This document shows positions 49,674 to 60,913 of a stretch of 64,000 nt of DNA, one piece after another. Each line of letters starts with the position of its first letter. The first letter of the stretch is position 1. The position numbers were made by a program, and so were the translations under genes. Source of the stretch: Linyphia triangularis (Eukaryota; Arthropoda; Arachnida; Araneae; Linyphiidae); assembly GCA_963978545.1 (NCBI GenBank), contig OZ021727.1, positions 49,265,385-49,329,384 on the forward strand, in the 5' to 3' direction. The notes below the pieces were generated by a model, which was not told where the DNA came from, made no database searches, and saw nothing but the letters and a program-made list of their open reading frames with translations.

Positions 49674-51008
49674 ACCTAATTAAAAGAGCAAGTAACAAGT
49701 AGTGTTTTTCTTCAAAATTGTCCAGCAAAATAAGAATAGAAAATACTAAAGGAGATATCAGCTTTGTTATTTCTTTTGATAAGATAAGATTTTTTCTGTA
49801 ATTGGTTTCAAGTACTTCTCAGTTGAAGTTTTGAGGCATTACAACAGAATACTAATAATTGTATTATATAATGTTTCTCTCTCTCTCTCTTTATTGCTAC
49901 TTAAAATTTAGTATACAGTTAATATTTATTAAAATGAAAAGAATTTCATTGAAGTTGAATAATTTGTTTATTCTTTATACAAGCATTTTTTTTTTTTTTT
50001 TTTTTTTTTTTTGTATTAAACTTATAAAGTACTTGGCATTTTGTAGTAGGTGGGATACACGTCGGGAAAATATAAAATACTAAAATAAATTTTTGATCAT
50101 TTCCTTTATATTACCTTCGGTACTTTTATCATAAATCAAAGACACTTAATTTCTCCACTAAACGATTTTTAATGTTTAAATCAAAAAATAAACGTTAAGT
50201 ATCCCAATGGGTTCTTAACAATTCATGACTTTTTAATCCCTTTTCACAAAATCATTTTTATAAAGATTGTAGAGAAGAAAATATAGGCCATTATGATCTA
50301 AAAATTTATTTTTTATCAGTTGTAGTTATTTTATGAGCCCCATTTCATGAAAAAAGAGTTCCACAATTACGCTGAAGTTTGTTGAGAGTCTATCATCCAA
50401 ATTGGGATGAATGTTATTAAATGTCTCTGTCATAAATCGAATCTTACCAGAATACACTTGTCACTTACACACACAGTAATTTTTATGTTGCAAGTACAAG
50501 TTTTGTTACATTTCTTGTCAGTATGGTTAAATTTTTCCATGCTGTAGTGCCAAAGCAATCATAGTTTAGAAAAATTCCTCATACTGAAACTAAAAGAGAA
50601 TACTATTTCTATATTTAAAAAAAAGTAAGGATTATATATTGTAGCCACTGTATCAGAATTTCTCCACCTTGGGCACTTCTCTGTCTTACAGCATACAAAC
50701 TATTGGATTTAAATGTATGAAATTTCTAACTTTTGCAGATAAATGTTCAGAAAATCTAGTGATGAATAAATTAAGAGATGCACATTTTTTTTTTTTTTTT
50801 TTGAGTTTATATGTCAAAGTGAAAGAATATTTTTGTTGTTACATGGGCCATCCTCATCAGGGAAAACTATCACTGTAGAAATCTAATATTTGGCAGATAC
50901 AGAGGTATATGTTTATTTTAAAATTCATTATCGATATTTTTTTAAATTAATTTCTTTTAATAAATTAAATCACGACATAGAGCAGATTATTAAGATTTGA
51001 TTAAAAAT
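49373..51008. other. A+T-rich spacer with homopolymers
   Basis: No gene is recognised. Poly(A) at 49639-49671, (CT)n at 49873-49890, poly(T) at 49987-50012 and 50785-50802. Confidence 0.4.
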
Positions 51009-51013
51009 ATCAG

Positions 51014-51775
51014 TGTGATGAAGCTATGTATCATCACACTAGAAATTCATGGAGGTACTCCGAAAGTTTACGACTTTTCCTCCCTCCCCCCCCCCCCCTT
51101 CCCCTTCTTATGTCAATTCTACTACGAGTAGACTCGGTGTCTCACTGATCAAAAGAAACATCTCTCCTCAGAAGAATGAATAATAAATCCAGTTGTCTTG
51201 GAAGCCAGACATAGCTGGACATTGGCGCCCCTTTTGGACACTTCTGATGGTTTTTACGAATTTAGGGTCCCTCTCGCGGGTCACAAAAAAGACCTACCGA
51301 CCTACCAACCAGAGAACAAGGGCGTGTTTTTTGTGCCACCTTCACTCTTGGAAATCACCAATAGAGGGAATATGACACACCTCTCGATGATGCCACCAAT
51401 GCTGGACCTTAGAGTAATTTTGAAAAGCAATGAGGAGAATTGACTTTTCAGATTTTAAACCACTTCGCTCCCAGCTCTCTTAGTTCAAACACTCTCTTTA
51501 GACTGAGGGACATAGTCCTGCTTCTTAGTAAAATCAAACTTAATTTGATCTACTTCCGACCATGTTGGGTCGTGTAACCACTATCCGGGTAAGTCCGAAT
51601 TATTTGTAATCTGTGACCCATTTGTTGATTAAATGAATTGTATTTAACTCTTGTTCAAGCTGCTGTCATTTCTTTGACTTTAATTTATGGCAAATTTGGA
51701 TGGTATAATATCTGGTGTTTTAAAATACTACGAAATCCACTATACGAACTAATTTATCACTGTGCCTTTACCACA
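51014..51775 (+). repeat. 5' LTR of element B
   Basis: This 762-bp direct repeat of 59340-60104 begins TGTGATGAAGC and ends TTACCACA. It contains a C run of 13-14 bases near 51083. The short open frames inside it recur in the other LTR and are not genes. Confidence 0.95.
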
Positions 51776-51780
51776 TATTT

Positions 51781-51798
51781 TGGTGCCAAGTCCAGTCA
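51781..51798 (+). promoter_or_regulatory. Primer-binding site of element B (candidate)
   Basis: TGGTGCCAAGTCCAGTCA lies five bases after the 5' LTR. A TGG start is expected because it pairs with the CCA end of a tRNA. I could not identify which tRNA primes it. Confidence 0.5.
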
Positions 51799-52103
51799 GT
51801 CACATTTTTTTTTTGGTGACTGATACTAATCTGATTTGCCTAAGAAAGACAGCATGCTTCGCATTAAATTTAATTTTTTGTGTAGGAGTTAATGAAAAAG
51901 GGATTAATTAGGATGAATTACAAAGTATATACTAGTACTTTAAATGATTGTATTTGTGTAGCGACTGTGTTTATTGGTGTCTCTCTTGTTTGATGAAATT
52001 GCTTGCTAGTTAAGGATTTTAAAATTGCATTTTGGTGTTTTTTTTAAAGAGTTAAAAAAAAAACCTGATATTTGTTTAGTATTAGGATTGTCTTTGATTT
52101 ATA

Positions 52104-53230
52104 ATGGTACTAACACGTCGAAGAGGTAATAGGCGCATACCTGATCGGGTGCAAAATCGCGATCAGAGCAGATCAGCTGCAACAAGGCAGTCTGTTAATG
52201 AGCTACCACTGGCAAATGCACAAATAAATAACCCGTATGATACTATTAGATCAAAGCCAAATATTAATGGAATAGCTCTATTGACTTCTTTTTTGACGGT
52301 GATACAGAGGATACAAAATTCTTCTTTAAGCAATTTGATGATGTAGGTGAATTGGCACAATGGACGCCAACCGAGAAAGTTACAATTTTAAAAAGTCGTT
52401 TGAGGGGTCAGGCATTAAGATTTCTGCTTTCAGATGCAGAATTATCTAATTCAAGGGATTACGAGGTGATAAAAGAAAAATTGGTTGATTTCTTTTCGGA
52501 GGAGCCTAGTTTGGGTGAATTACAGATGCAGTTCGCAAATTGTCGCATGAGAGAAAACGAATCTGTTAAAAACTTCGCTCATAGATTAATTATGATTTCT
52601 AACAAATATCTAGGTGAGTCAGAATCGTCGGTAACTGGGCAAACCAAAGATGTTATAGACCGTCTCAGGTTATCGCAATTCACTAGCGCTCTTTTGCCAA
52701 GCTTACAAAAAGACGTACTCAAAAGTAACCCAAAAACATTTCAAGAAGCAATTGAAGTAGCCAAAAATTCCCAAACAGCTCTAGACACCGTCACTAAACT
52801 ACGAGTTAATGCATTGTATTCGCAAAGCGCAAGCAATGATCCCATTCATGAAGCAAATGATTTGGAAAGAAAAATTTCGCAATTAACTTTAGAGGTAAAT
52901 AATTTGCGTGGGGAACAAACTGAAAGAGACAAATTTTGCATGCTGTGTGGAGCATCTTCGCACTGGGCCAAAACGTGCTCCGTATATCGAGATATTCAGG
53001 GTTCAAAGTCAAATAATAGACGCGGAACAGGATATAGAGGGGGTCGCCACAATTTTCAGAGAAGATATAATGATAGGCGGGAAAACGCTGATGAAAATCA
53101 TGAGGCCAATAATTATGAACATAGACAAAATGTTCCAACAGAAGAAACAACTCGGCCAGTTCAAAATAATCAGAGCCGTTTATCTGCAGAATCCAATTCT
53201 TTTTTACCGAGAGCGGGGGAGGCGATTTAG
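52104..53230 (+). CDS. Element B gag, one frameshift near its start
   Basis: This is the structural Gag polyprotein. The ATG at 52104 opens an 80-codon frame (MVLTRRRGNRRI). Gag similarity then passes by an indel at about 52270-52291 (near a run of T) into the frame that ends at the TAG 53228-53230. The main part has a capsid-like helical region (FFKQFDDVGELAQWTPTEK, then EPSLGELQMQF) and a CCHC zinc knuckle (CMLCGASSHWAKTC, about 52937-52978). A short arginine-rich region follows. The C-terminal 61 nt overlap the pol frame, and the slippery heptamer lies at 53200. The indel may be real or a homopolymer sequencing error. Confidence 0.85.
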
Positions 53231-54084
53231 TGTTGAATTCGTCCGTTCCTCCCAACCCAAACAATCTTTCTAACTGCCAAACAACACCCAAAGAGGTACT
53301 GTCAAATGTAAATACAGATAAAGGGGCAAATTTACCAATGATTGAAGTTATTATGACAGGCACGAAATTCAAAACTTTAATTGACAGCGGAAGTTCTATC
53401 AGTATACTTTGTCCTACAGTATTTGAAAAGGTAAAAACAGTACAGAAATTGAAATACATTGCTAGGCATTGCCAAATTTTAACAATGACAGGATCAAAAG
53501 TTGAATACGTAGCATGCGTTACCATAAATTTAAAAATTGGCAATCAGAACCTCTGTCATGATTTTTTTGTTGCAAAACAACCTTTTCCTGACACGTATAA
53601 AGCTATTTTGGGTTATGATCTTTTTCAAAAACATTTGGTACACATTAATTTTGAGAAAAAGACACTAAAAATAAAAAATGCTAAGGTACCACTTTTAGAA
53701 GGCCATGAAAACAGCCTAAATTTATTACAAATTGAAGAATATCCAGTTTCTTTAAAACGGAAAGTTACTCTAAACCCAGGAGAAACACAGGTAATAGAAT
53801 TAGTTTTGGGAAAAAATACGATTCCAAATGATACCGAGGTTATGTTTGAGCCAAAAATATTGCACAATAAATGGGATTTACAACCTTCAATTTCTAACAC
53901 AACAGATAACGGAATCTGTACAGTAATTACCAATTTGGAGACAGATAAGTTAACTTTGAATAAGCATATGAAATTGGGTACCATACATTTGGATTTTGAG
54001 GAAAACATTGAGCTTCCAACAAATAGCAATTCAAAAGACAGTGAGAGGGTTAATTTAATTACGGCCTCTGAAGAGACAATATAA
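53170..54084 (+). CDS. Element B pol: aspartic protease and linker
   Basis: This first part of pol is read by -1 frameshift from gag; no AUG is needed or present at the start. The retroviral-type protease has its catalytic DSG in TLIDSGSSISILCP (about 53377-53418) and the partner AILGYDLFQKH further on. A linker of about 150 residues leads towards the reverse transcriptase. The frame stops at TAA 54082-54084, but the very next codon continues in the same frame with reverse-transcriptase sequence. This is therefore a single nonsense codon inside pol rather than the end of a gene. Confidence 0.88.
   Translation, partial: SEPFICRIQFFFTESGGGDLVLNSSVPPNPNNLSNCQTTPKEVLSNVNTDKGANLPMIEVIMTGTKFKTLIDSGSSISILCPTVFEKVKTVQKLKYIARHCQILTMTGSKVEYVACVTINLKIGNQNLCHDFFVAKQPFPDTYKAILGYDLFQKHLVHINFEKKTLKIKNAKVPLLEGHENSLNLLQIEEYPVSLKRKVTLNPGETQVIELVLGKNTIPNDTEVMFEPKILHNKWDLQPSISNTTDNGICTVITNLETDKLTLNKHMKLGTIHLDFEENIELPTNSNSKDSERVNLITASEETI
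53200..53253 (+). promoter_or_regulatory. -1 programmed ribosomal frameshift site, gag to pol
   Basis: The heptamer T TTT TTA at 53200-53206 is in the gag frame (codons TTT at 53201 and TTA at 53204), the X XXY YYZ form used by many retroviruses and retroelements. A -1 slip enters the pol frame, which is open from 53170. A 10-nt spacer leads to GGGAGG (53217-53222), which can pair with CCTCCC (53248-53253). The 6-bp G+C-rich stem encloses a 25-nt loop and the gag stop at 53228. Confidence 0.8.
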
Positions 54085-55545
54085 TTGCGAAAACAAGAAT
54101 TTAATATTCAGGATTTTGAATTATCCCATTTATCAGGAACTGATAAAGTTGAATTGGAAGATCTCTTGCAAAATTATACAGATGTATTTTCTTCAAGTCT
54201 GAAGACTTTAGGTGAAACAGACGCGATCCAACCAAGCATTCAGATGCTCAATGATTTACCCGTGGCTTGCCATCCCTATCCCATTCCGATAGCTTTGAGA
54301 CCCGAGGCAAAGAGAATTATTTCCGAACTATTAGAAACAGGTATAATTTCCGAATCTACCTCCAATTACGCTGCCCCCATGTTATTGGTAAGGAAACGTA
54401 GCAGAGAGACCATAAGTGATGCTGCAAAAGGGATAAAACCGAGCTATAGAACAGCTCTCGATATGAGGTTATTAAATTCTAAAGTAGTTAAGGTTCCAAT
54501 TTATCCACCAAAAATCAGTGACATAATTAATGAACTTAGTGGGAATAAACTTTGGTGTTCATGTGACCTTCAACAGGCTTTTTGGCAAATCCGTGTACCT
54601 GAAGAAATGCGGGAAAAATTGGCTTTCACAACAATTTTTGGTAATTATAGTTTTTCTAGATTGTGTTACGGTTTTGTGAATTCTCCTGCATTTTTCATTT
54701 CATTAATGAATGAGTGTTTCAGGGATGTTGGACCAGGAGTTTACTGGTACCTTGACGATTTATTGGTGGGCGGAAATGATTTTGAACAGATGATAGAGAG
54801 ACTTGAAAGAGTATTTTGTACACTAAAAAGGTTCAATTTAACTTTATCGCCGAAAAAGTGTAGATTTGCACAAACAGAGATAGATTTTTTGGGTTATAAT
54901 ATTTCTCAAAAAGGGGTTTCTCCAATAGATAAAAATTTGAACAAAATTGTTGGATTTCCAGTTCCAAATACTGTGAGGCAATTAAAACGTTTCCTAGGAG
55001 TTGCAGGATTTTACCGCCATATGATTAAAGATTATTCTACATTATCAGGGGTCTTGGAATGTATGACAGGTAAAAATAAGAAATTTAAATGGACAACTGA
55101 ATGTGAGCAAGCATTTAAGAATTTGCAGCAGAAATTCTTTGAGAAACCATTTTTGATCCAACCCGATATAACCAAGAAGTTCTATCTAAACACTGACGCA
55201 TCTGCTTATTCTATAAGCAGTATTCTAGCTCATAAAATTAACGGGGAGCTAAGACCAGTTTCTTATTTTTCAAGACGTTTGACTTCTGCTCAAGCCAAAT
55301 ATCCAAGTATAAAACTTGAATTGTTCAGTATCGTAGAGTCAATAAAACATTTTAGAAATTATTTGTTCAATCATTTTGTAGTTTTGACAGATCACAAACC
55401 ATTAGAATACCACAAAAAGTTGCAAAATCCAACTTCAATTGTATGTAACTGGTTATTATATTTGCAAAATTTTGATTTCACAGTTAAGCATATAGCAGGA
55501 AAAAAAATGTTTTGGCAGATTTTCTATCACGCGATGAGGTCCTGA
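54085..55545 (+). CDS. Element B pol: reverse transcriptase and RNase H
   Basis: The reverse transcriptase shows first catalytic Asp in SCDLQQAFWQI and the YLDD box at 54748-54759. The connection has VRQLKRFLGVAGFYRHMI. RNase H has Asp in NTDAS, Glu in KLELFS and Asp in LTDHKPLEY, and ends with VKHIAGKK. All catalytic residues are present. The frame runs on without a break from the protease except for the TAA at 54082. At a run of eight A (55500-55507) it slips out of register, giving a false end at 55545, while the correct frame continues in the integrase. Confidence 0.92.
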   Translation: MRKQEFNIQDFELSHLSGTDKVELEDLLQNYTDVFSSSLKTLGETDAIQPSIQMLNDLPVACHPYPIPIALRPEAKRIISELLETGIISESTSNYAAPMLLVRKRSRETISDAAKGIKPSYRTALDMRLLNSKVVKVPIYPPKISDIINELSGNKLWCSCDLQQAFWQIRVPEEMREKLAFTTIFGNYSFSRLCYGFVNSPAFFISLMNECFRDVGPGVYWYLDDLLVGGNDFEQMIERLERVFCTLKRFNLTLSPKKCRFAQTEIDFLGYNISQKGVSPIDKNLNKIVGFPVPNTVRQLKRFLGVAGFYRHMIKDYSTLSGVLECMTGKNKKFKWTTECEQAFKNLQQKFFEKPFLIQPDITKKFYLNTDASAYSISSILAHKINGELRPVSYFSRRLTSAQAKYPSIKLELFSIVESIKHFRNYLFNHFVVLTDHKPLEYHKKLQNPTSIVCNWLLYLQNFDFTVKHIAGKKMFWQIFYHAMRS

Positions 55546-56930
55546 GGGAAAATTCTTCGGAGGACTTAGTTATTAATGAAAGGGTTAGCAAAAATGTTAA
55601 TATTTTGACTGTCGATTCAAACAAAAATCAAATTAATGTTAAGGCTGAATTATCAGATGGTTTAATTCTGAGTGAACAGTTAAAAGATATACATCTCATC
55701 GAACTGAGAGAGGACTTAGGGACTAAGAATCTTTCAAAAAAGCGTACAGGAGATTTTTTTATAGACAAGGAATCAAATTTGATCAAATGCGTTATCAAAA
55801 TGAAAAATGAACTCCAAAAGTGGGTTTATAATGAAACGGTCGTCTTACCACAATCCTTACAAGAGAATGCCCTTAAATTAGTCCATAAAACGCACTTCGG
55901 GTTGCATAAATGTTATGAATTTTTAAAGAGAAATTTTTTTTGGAAAAATCTTTACTCTGACTTAAGGAATTTCATTGGAAATTGCGATAAATGCAATATA
56001 TTCAAAACGGGAAGACAAAGGCATATTCCTCATGGCATAACACATCATGGTAAGTTTCCTGGAGATTTATTGTATGTAGACATTGTAGGACCACTCCGGT
56101 GCGGAAAGTATTTAATTACTTTGTTGGATGCGTATAGTAAATTCCTCGAAATTTATATCATATCTAATATTAAGGCAGAAACCATATCAGAGAAAATTCT
56201 GACTTATTTTACAACTTATGGGAAGGTCAACAAAATATTCTCAGATTGGGGAACACAGTTTAAATCGGCAATATGGGAATATTTAAATACAGCATTGGGA
56301 ATTAAAATTATGCACTCTTTGCCGTATGCTCCGTATGAAAATGTAATCGAAGCCTGTCATCGCAGCATAAAGACAACAATATATGCTTTAGACGAAGAAA
56401 TTCCAAACTTGGAATTAAAAATTATGTTGCACAAGGCATTTTATAACTGCAGTACTCATTCAGGAATTTCATTCTCTCCCTATCACGTGTTTTTCGGACG
56501 AAAAATACCTCATATTTTTGATAATTATAAGGTACAGGAAAACGATGATCAATTAGCAATTCCGTTATACATAGCTAGAACAAAAAAAGTGATGGATGGC
56601 GTCTATCAAACTGTTCATAAAAATCTAATACAGAAAAAAAATACAAGATGTAAAAGGAATCAGATGAAATCTGTAAAAAGAAAATTTTCTGTCGGGGATC
56701 AGGTCTACATTAAAACTACGGGACGTTTTATAAAAAAAAGGTTTACAGGTCCTTATAGCGTAACACACGTAAATTCCCCGCACGTTATTTCGATAGCCGA
56801 TGGGTTAGTTAACAAAAAAATATCCGTCGCTCGAATTAAAAAATGCCCAAAGCAAAAACAAAGGGAAAAAAGTGTAAATCCGTATTTTTTAAGACCCAGG
56901 CCCACAAAGAAATGTAGAAATGGCGTTTAA
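55508..56930 (+). CDS. Element B pol: integrase
   Basis: About 470 codons run from the end of RNase H (ADFLSRDE) to a TAA at 56928-56930. The HHCC zinc domain is visible (VHKTHFGLH, then CDKC). The core carries Asp in YVDIVGPL, Asp in FSDWGTQF and Glu in VIEACHRSIK, so the DDE triad is complete. The C-terminal part has GRFIKKRFTGPYSV (GPY module) and a basic tail. Core and tail resemble the minus-strand fragment at 892-1824. No chromodomain is seen. The entry to this frame is through the indel in the A run at 55500. Confidence 0.9.
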
Positions 56931-57440
56931 GAGCAAAACGGAGTATTTGATAGCAATATTAAATACAAAATTAAATAAAAATGTTGGTAGGTGTCAAGAA
57001 ATCAAGAGATATATTTCATAAAATTACAAAACACTGGTAAAAATAATAAATAAATAAGGATTTTTTGTAATACTATTTACGACACAAACAATCATAACAC
57101 ACAAAACCAGTCTGTTTACAAACATTGCAAAATATCTCACCTTCTTTTTAGGAGGGGAGGCAAGTGATTACGGAAAGCCACACCCTCTTTTCGGGGGGCC
57201 TTTTTTCTTTTTTGGGGTTGCTATAAAACTACTTTGGCATAGATTTCCGATGGCTTCGTTTGGCGATGGAGCACTTGTGGAATAAAACGAATATTAACAG
57301 GATGGAAATATTAAAAATGAAATGCACGATTTGATTTGACAGATAAATAAGCATTTTTATAAAATTGTGTTATTTCAATCAAGGACCATTGATTGATGCC
57401 TAGAAAGGGAATGTATTAACGCTTGGTTGTCCTTTGCCGT

Positions 57441-57482
<42 letters not shown>

Positions 57483-59327
57483 AAAGGGATATCTGAAATA
57501 TCAAAGAAGGTAGAAAAATCTCTTTAAATTATACAGTAAGAAAGGGCAAACAATACATTTTTTCAAACAGGTTAAAAAAAAAAAAAAATACAATGATATA
57601 GTACAATTGTTTTGTGACAGTAATAAATATTGTCGCTAAGGGGTCGATTTCTGAAATAAAAATTGATTATAATCATTGGATTAGAAAAAAAAAATTCCGC
57701 TGCGATCCTATAAGGAATAGGGTTAAAGTACATGAAATCAATTCAGTCATATTAATAAAAACGGAAATGCAACGTTACCGCCTTTATATTTTTAAAAAAT
57801 CCATTTCTTTTCTCCCACGTGAGACGTGAGTCGTGAAGCTGGGGAAAAAAAATCGTATCACCCAAACAATTTAGCTTTTCAGTTCAGTACAGATGTTTGG
57901 TCGTGAGGCTAAACCGGTACCTAGGATTCCTCGTTTTGGTTAGAGAAGCCACTGTGCCACAGGCTGGCGAACTAGTTATAGTTGAAGTGACCAGGTTAGA
58001 AGATGGCCATGGTAAAGAACTGGTTTCGATTTCCTCTTCTCGCGAATGCAGGCAGCTTTTTTTGCGTTCTGTTTAAAGTTGGTTTCTTTTTTCTCGTCCA
58101 TAGAATGCATCAAAGGGGGTGAATCGTTTGTTTAAATTTATGAGAAAAATCGAGAGAGGCACTTATTGAAACACAGTTGCTATATTAATGTATGTGTATT
58201 TTGATTTTTTTCTTCTTTTTGCGCGTTTGTGAATTTTTTTTTGAAGAAAAAAAAAGTATAAGTAGAAAAAAATACATGGAAATTTAGGAAATGAATTTTT
58301 TTTTCTTGAGGTGAATGAGGAAGGTTTTTTTTTTCTCTTTACAGAGAAAAATCTGAAAGATTGAATTGTAAATTAAAGAGAAAAACAAAGTGATTTTTTT
58401 GTGCGCGTATTATTCAGAAATAATTAGTAATTAATTTGGGTTACTTGATGACATGTAAATTTGGACTTTACTTTTAATGAAGTTTTATATAACTGATAGA
58501 CAATAACAGTTCGAGAGAGAGTCTTAGTAATTTTATAGGCCCAGTTCTTGCCTATGCATTGACAATTGAGTCTGACAGTGGAGTCCTACTCCTGAGATGA
58601 TGAGGACCTACCGGAGTGATGAGGGAGCAGAATCACAGCCCAGAGACGTACCGGGATCCATTTTTTCCTGAAGGATGACAAGCCGTTACATAAGCCGGTT
58701 CACCTCTTGCTCTCTTCCAAAGCTTTCGCTTGTGCCCGAGCTTCAGACAACCAGATGACTAGAGGACATGCAATACAGACTGACCGTCGCATGACTGAGC
58801 TGACCAGAAAGAGGGATGATCTACAGTACAGCATCCAAGCAACATACATCCAGGAACCCAACCCAGGCCTGTTTCACACACCACATTCGAGGATTACAGG
58901 AGCACAATTTCCCACATCAGAGACCAGCAACCCATGCAGCCACCCACGGAGTCCTAGGGGGTCGACAAACAGCCAGCGACGGTAATCTAGCTGACGAGTA
59001 GTGATCCTTTCGTCCACCCGCCATCCGGCTGGCCCGGATATGATGTGGACGAGCGTTGCTGACTGCCCTTGCTGACTTCCAGATTCTGTGATGTGGAACA
59101 ACACCAGCGTCGGTCCGTGCAGTCTACTTTCAAGACAAGGTATAGACCAAATCTTGAAATGGTTTTCAGCTTCCAGATGTGCCTGATTTGTGCCAATGGG
59201 GTATAGACCTCATTTCGGTACATGTTACTCCTGTGGTTCAACGACACCTGTGCCTGAGTTCCAATTGAGATGTACACCAGTCGAGGTATAGACCTCCTGT
59301 TGTCATATGCTTTTTGCAAACGTGTGC
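56931..59327 (+). other. Long 3' region of element B without recognisable env
   Basis: About 2.4 kb separates pol from the polypurine tract, where gypsy-group errantiviruses carry an envelope gene. No signal peptide, membrane segment or long frame is visible; the longest frame is 92 codons at 58707-58985, without a recognisable domain. Poly(A) tracts lie at 57446-57480 and about 57573-57587. A tRNA-like stretch (minus strand, about 57885-57970, A box TGGCACAGTGG) suggests a nested SINE. The last 800 bp (58500-59330) are clearly G+C-richer and contain GGTATAGACC three times. Confidence 0.6.
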
Positions 59328-59338
59328 AAGGGGAGGAA
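59328..59338 (+). promoter_or_regulatory. Polypurine tract of element B
   Basis: AAGGGGAGGAA ends one base before the 3' LTR. This is the expected primer for plus-strand DNA synthesis and fixes the LTR boundary. Confidence 0.85.
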
Positions 59339-59339
59339 C

Positions 59340-60104
59340 TGTGATGAAGCTATGTATCATCACACTAGAAATTCATGGAGGTACTCCGAAAGTTTACGAC
59401 TTTTCCTCCCTCCCCCCCCCCTTCCCCTTCTTATGTCAATTCTACTACGAGTAGACTCGGTGTCTCACTGATCAAAAGAAACATCTCTCCTCAGAAGAAT
59501 GAATAATAAATCCAGTTGTCTTGGAAGCCAGACATAGCTGGACATTGGCGCCCCTTTTGGACACTTCTGATGGTTTTTACGAATTTAGGGTCCCTCTCGC
59601 GGGTCACAAAAAAGACCTACCGACCTACCAACCAGAGAACAAGGGCGTGTTTTTTGTGCCACCTTCACTCTTGGAAATCACCAATAGAGGGAATATGACA
59701 CACCTCTCGATGATGCCACCAATGCTGGACCTTAGAGTAATTTTGAAAAGCAATGAGGAGAATTGACTTTTCAGATTTTAAACCACTTCGCTCCCAGCTC
59801 TCTTAGTTCAAACACTCTCTTTAGACTGAGGGACATAGTCCTGCTTCTTAGTAAAATCAAACTTAATTTGATCTACTTCCGACCATGTTGGGTCGTGTAG
59901 ATGTGACCACTATCCGGGTAAGTCCGAATTATTTGTAATCTGTGACCCATTTGTTGATTAAATGAATTGTATTTAACTCTTGTTCAAGCTGCTGTCATTC
60001 CTTTGACTTTAATTTATGGCAAATTTGGATGGTATAATATCTGGTGTTTTAAAATACTACGAAATCCACTATACGAACTAATTTATCACTGTGCCTTTAC
60101 CACA
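59340..60104 (+). repeat. 3' LTR of element B
   Basis: This 765-bp direct repeat of 51014-51775 differs from it by a shorter C run, a 6-bp insertion (AGATGT near 59900) and a C for T near 60000. It ends CCACA before the ATCAG duplication. Confidence 0.95.
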
Positions 60105-60109
60105 ATCAG

Positions 60110-60731
60110 GACTCATATTGTTGAAATATCAAAGCAGATCTGACTTACTTAATTTAGTTAAAACGCTTTTTTTTATTTTGCTCCCCCCCCCTCTCCCTTT
60201 CAAGAGATAACTAAGTGTTATCAGATGTAGTATTTTGAAGATTATAGTAGCATGAAGCTTACGTCACTGACAACTCATGAGAATTTGTGATTAATCACAA
60301 AGTTGCGCTTTAATTTATCAGAATTCCTAAGGAGTTGCCGAGATTTGGCCTTGTGAAATTCTCTTTTTTGCATAAATTTTTAGTCGCAGTATTTTAAGTA
60401 TTCGTTCTAGAAATTGATAGAGTTGTTGCATTTTTTATTAATTAAAAATGTCACAAAATATTTTATAGACCAAACCACTGACTGTCATGCACGTATATAT
60501 ACGACATTTGATCCCCAGTTTTTCCAGCAATACACAACAATTTTAAATATATAAATAACATTTAAAATAATTTTTTTTTTAGATATTGCATAGGATGATA
60601 GATATCTATCTAAAACAAAATAAATAAAAATAATTTAAAAAAAATATGTATTAGAATTAGAAATATGATTTAAAAACTGTTGCGAGGAAAACAACTGTGA
60701 AATTTCGCCCATTCCCTTGACCGTCAGTGGG
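60110..60731. other. A+T-rich spacer, nothing recognised
   Basis: No gene is seen. A C run lies at 60183-60191. Confidence 0.4.
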
Positions 60732-60742
60732 TTAAGCAGATC

Positions 60743-60902
60743 ATTTGATTATTTGGTTGATTTAAACGCTCAATTACTTTTTTTTGTGTACACAATAATG
60801 GTTAATCAGGCTGTGACCTACAGCTTAACGTGGATTCCGAACCACAGCGAACATCCATTTATAACCCAGGATTCGAACCCGATACCTTAGGTATACGAGG
60901 CC
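60743..60902 (-). mobile_element. tRNA-derived SINE (family S3), head-truncated, minus strand
   Basis: It shares with 41039-41230 the stretch CCTACAGCTTAACGTGGATT and the B box complement GGATTCGAACCC, but lacks the outer 25 or so bases of the tRNA-like head. A perfect 11-bp direct repeat, TTAAGCAGATC, flanks it at 60732-60742 and 60903-60913. This supports a separate, 5'-truncated retroposition. Confidence 0.82.
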
Positions 60903-60913
60903 TTAAGCAGATC

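Larger units (their letters stand above)
51009..60109 (+). mobile_element. Element B: 9.09-kb Ty3/gypsy LTR retrotransposon with target duplications
   Basis: The element (51014-60104) has two LTRs of 762 and 765 bp, each TG...CA, and is flanked by the 5-bp target duplication ATCAG (51009-51013 and 60105-60109). A polypurine tract precedes the 3' LTR. The order gag, protease, reverse transcriptase, RNase H, integrase defines Ty3/gypsy. The LTRs differ by little more than a C-run length, one 6-bp indel and a substitution or two, so insertion was recent. Three breaks remain in the coding region: one frameshift in gag and one stop plus one frameshift in pol. A gag-pol -1 frameshift signal is intact. 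Confidence 0.96.

Noticed and set aside
51193..51443. Two overlapping frames of 60 and 81 codons, repeated at 59516-59766
   Set aside because: They lie inside the two LTRs of element B and recur because the LTRs are identical; LTRs are not known to code here.
58707..58985. 92-codon frame in the 3' region of element B as an env gene
   Set aside because: Too short, no signal peptide, no transmembrane segment and no cleavage motif.
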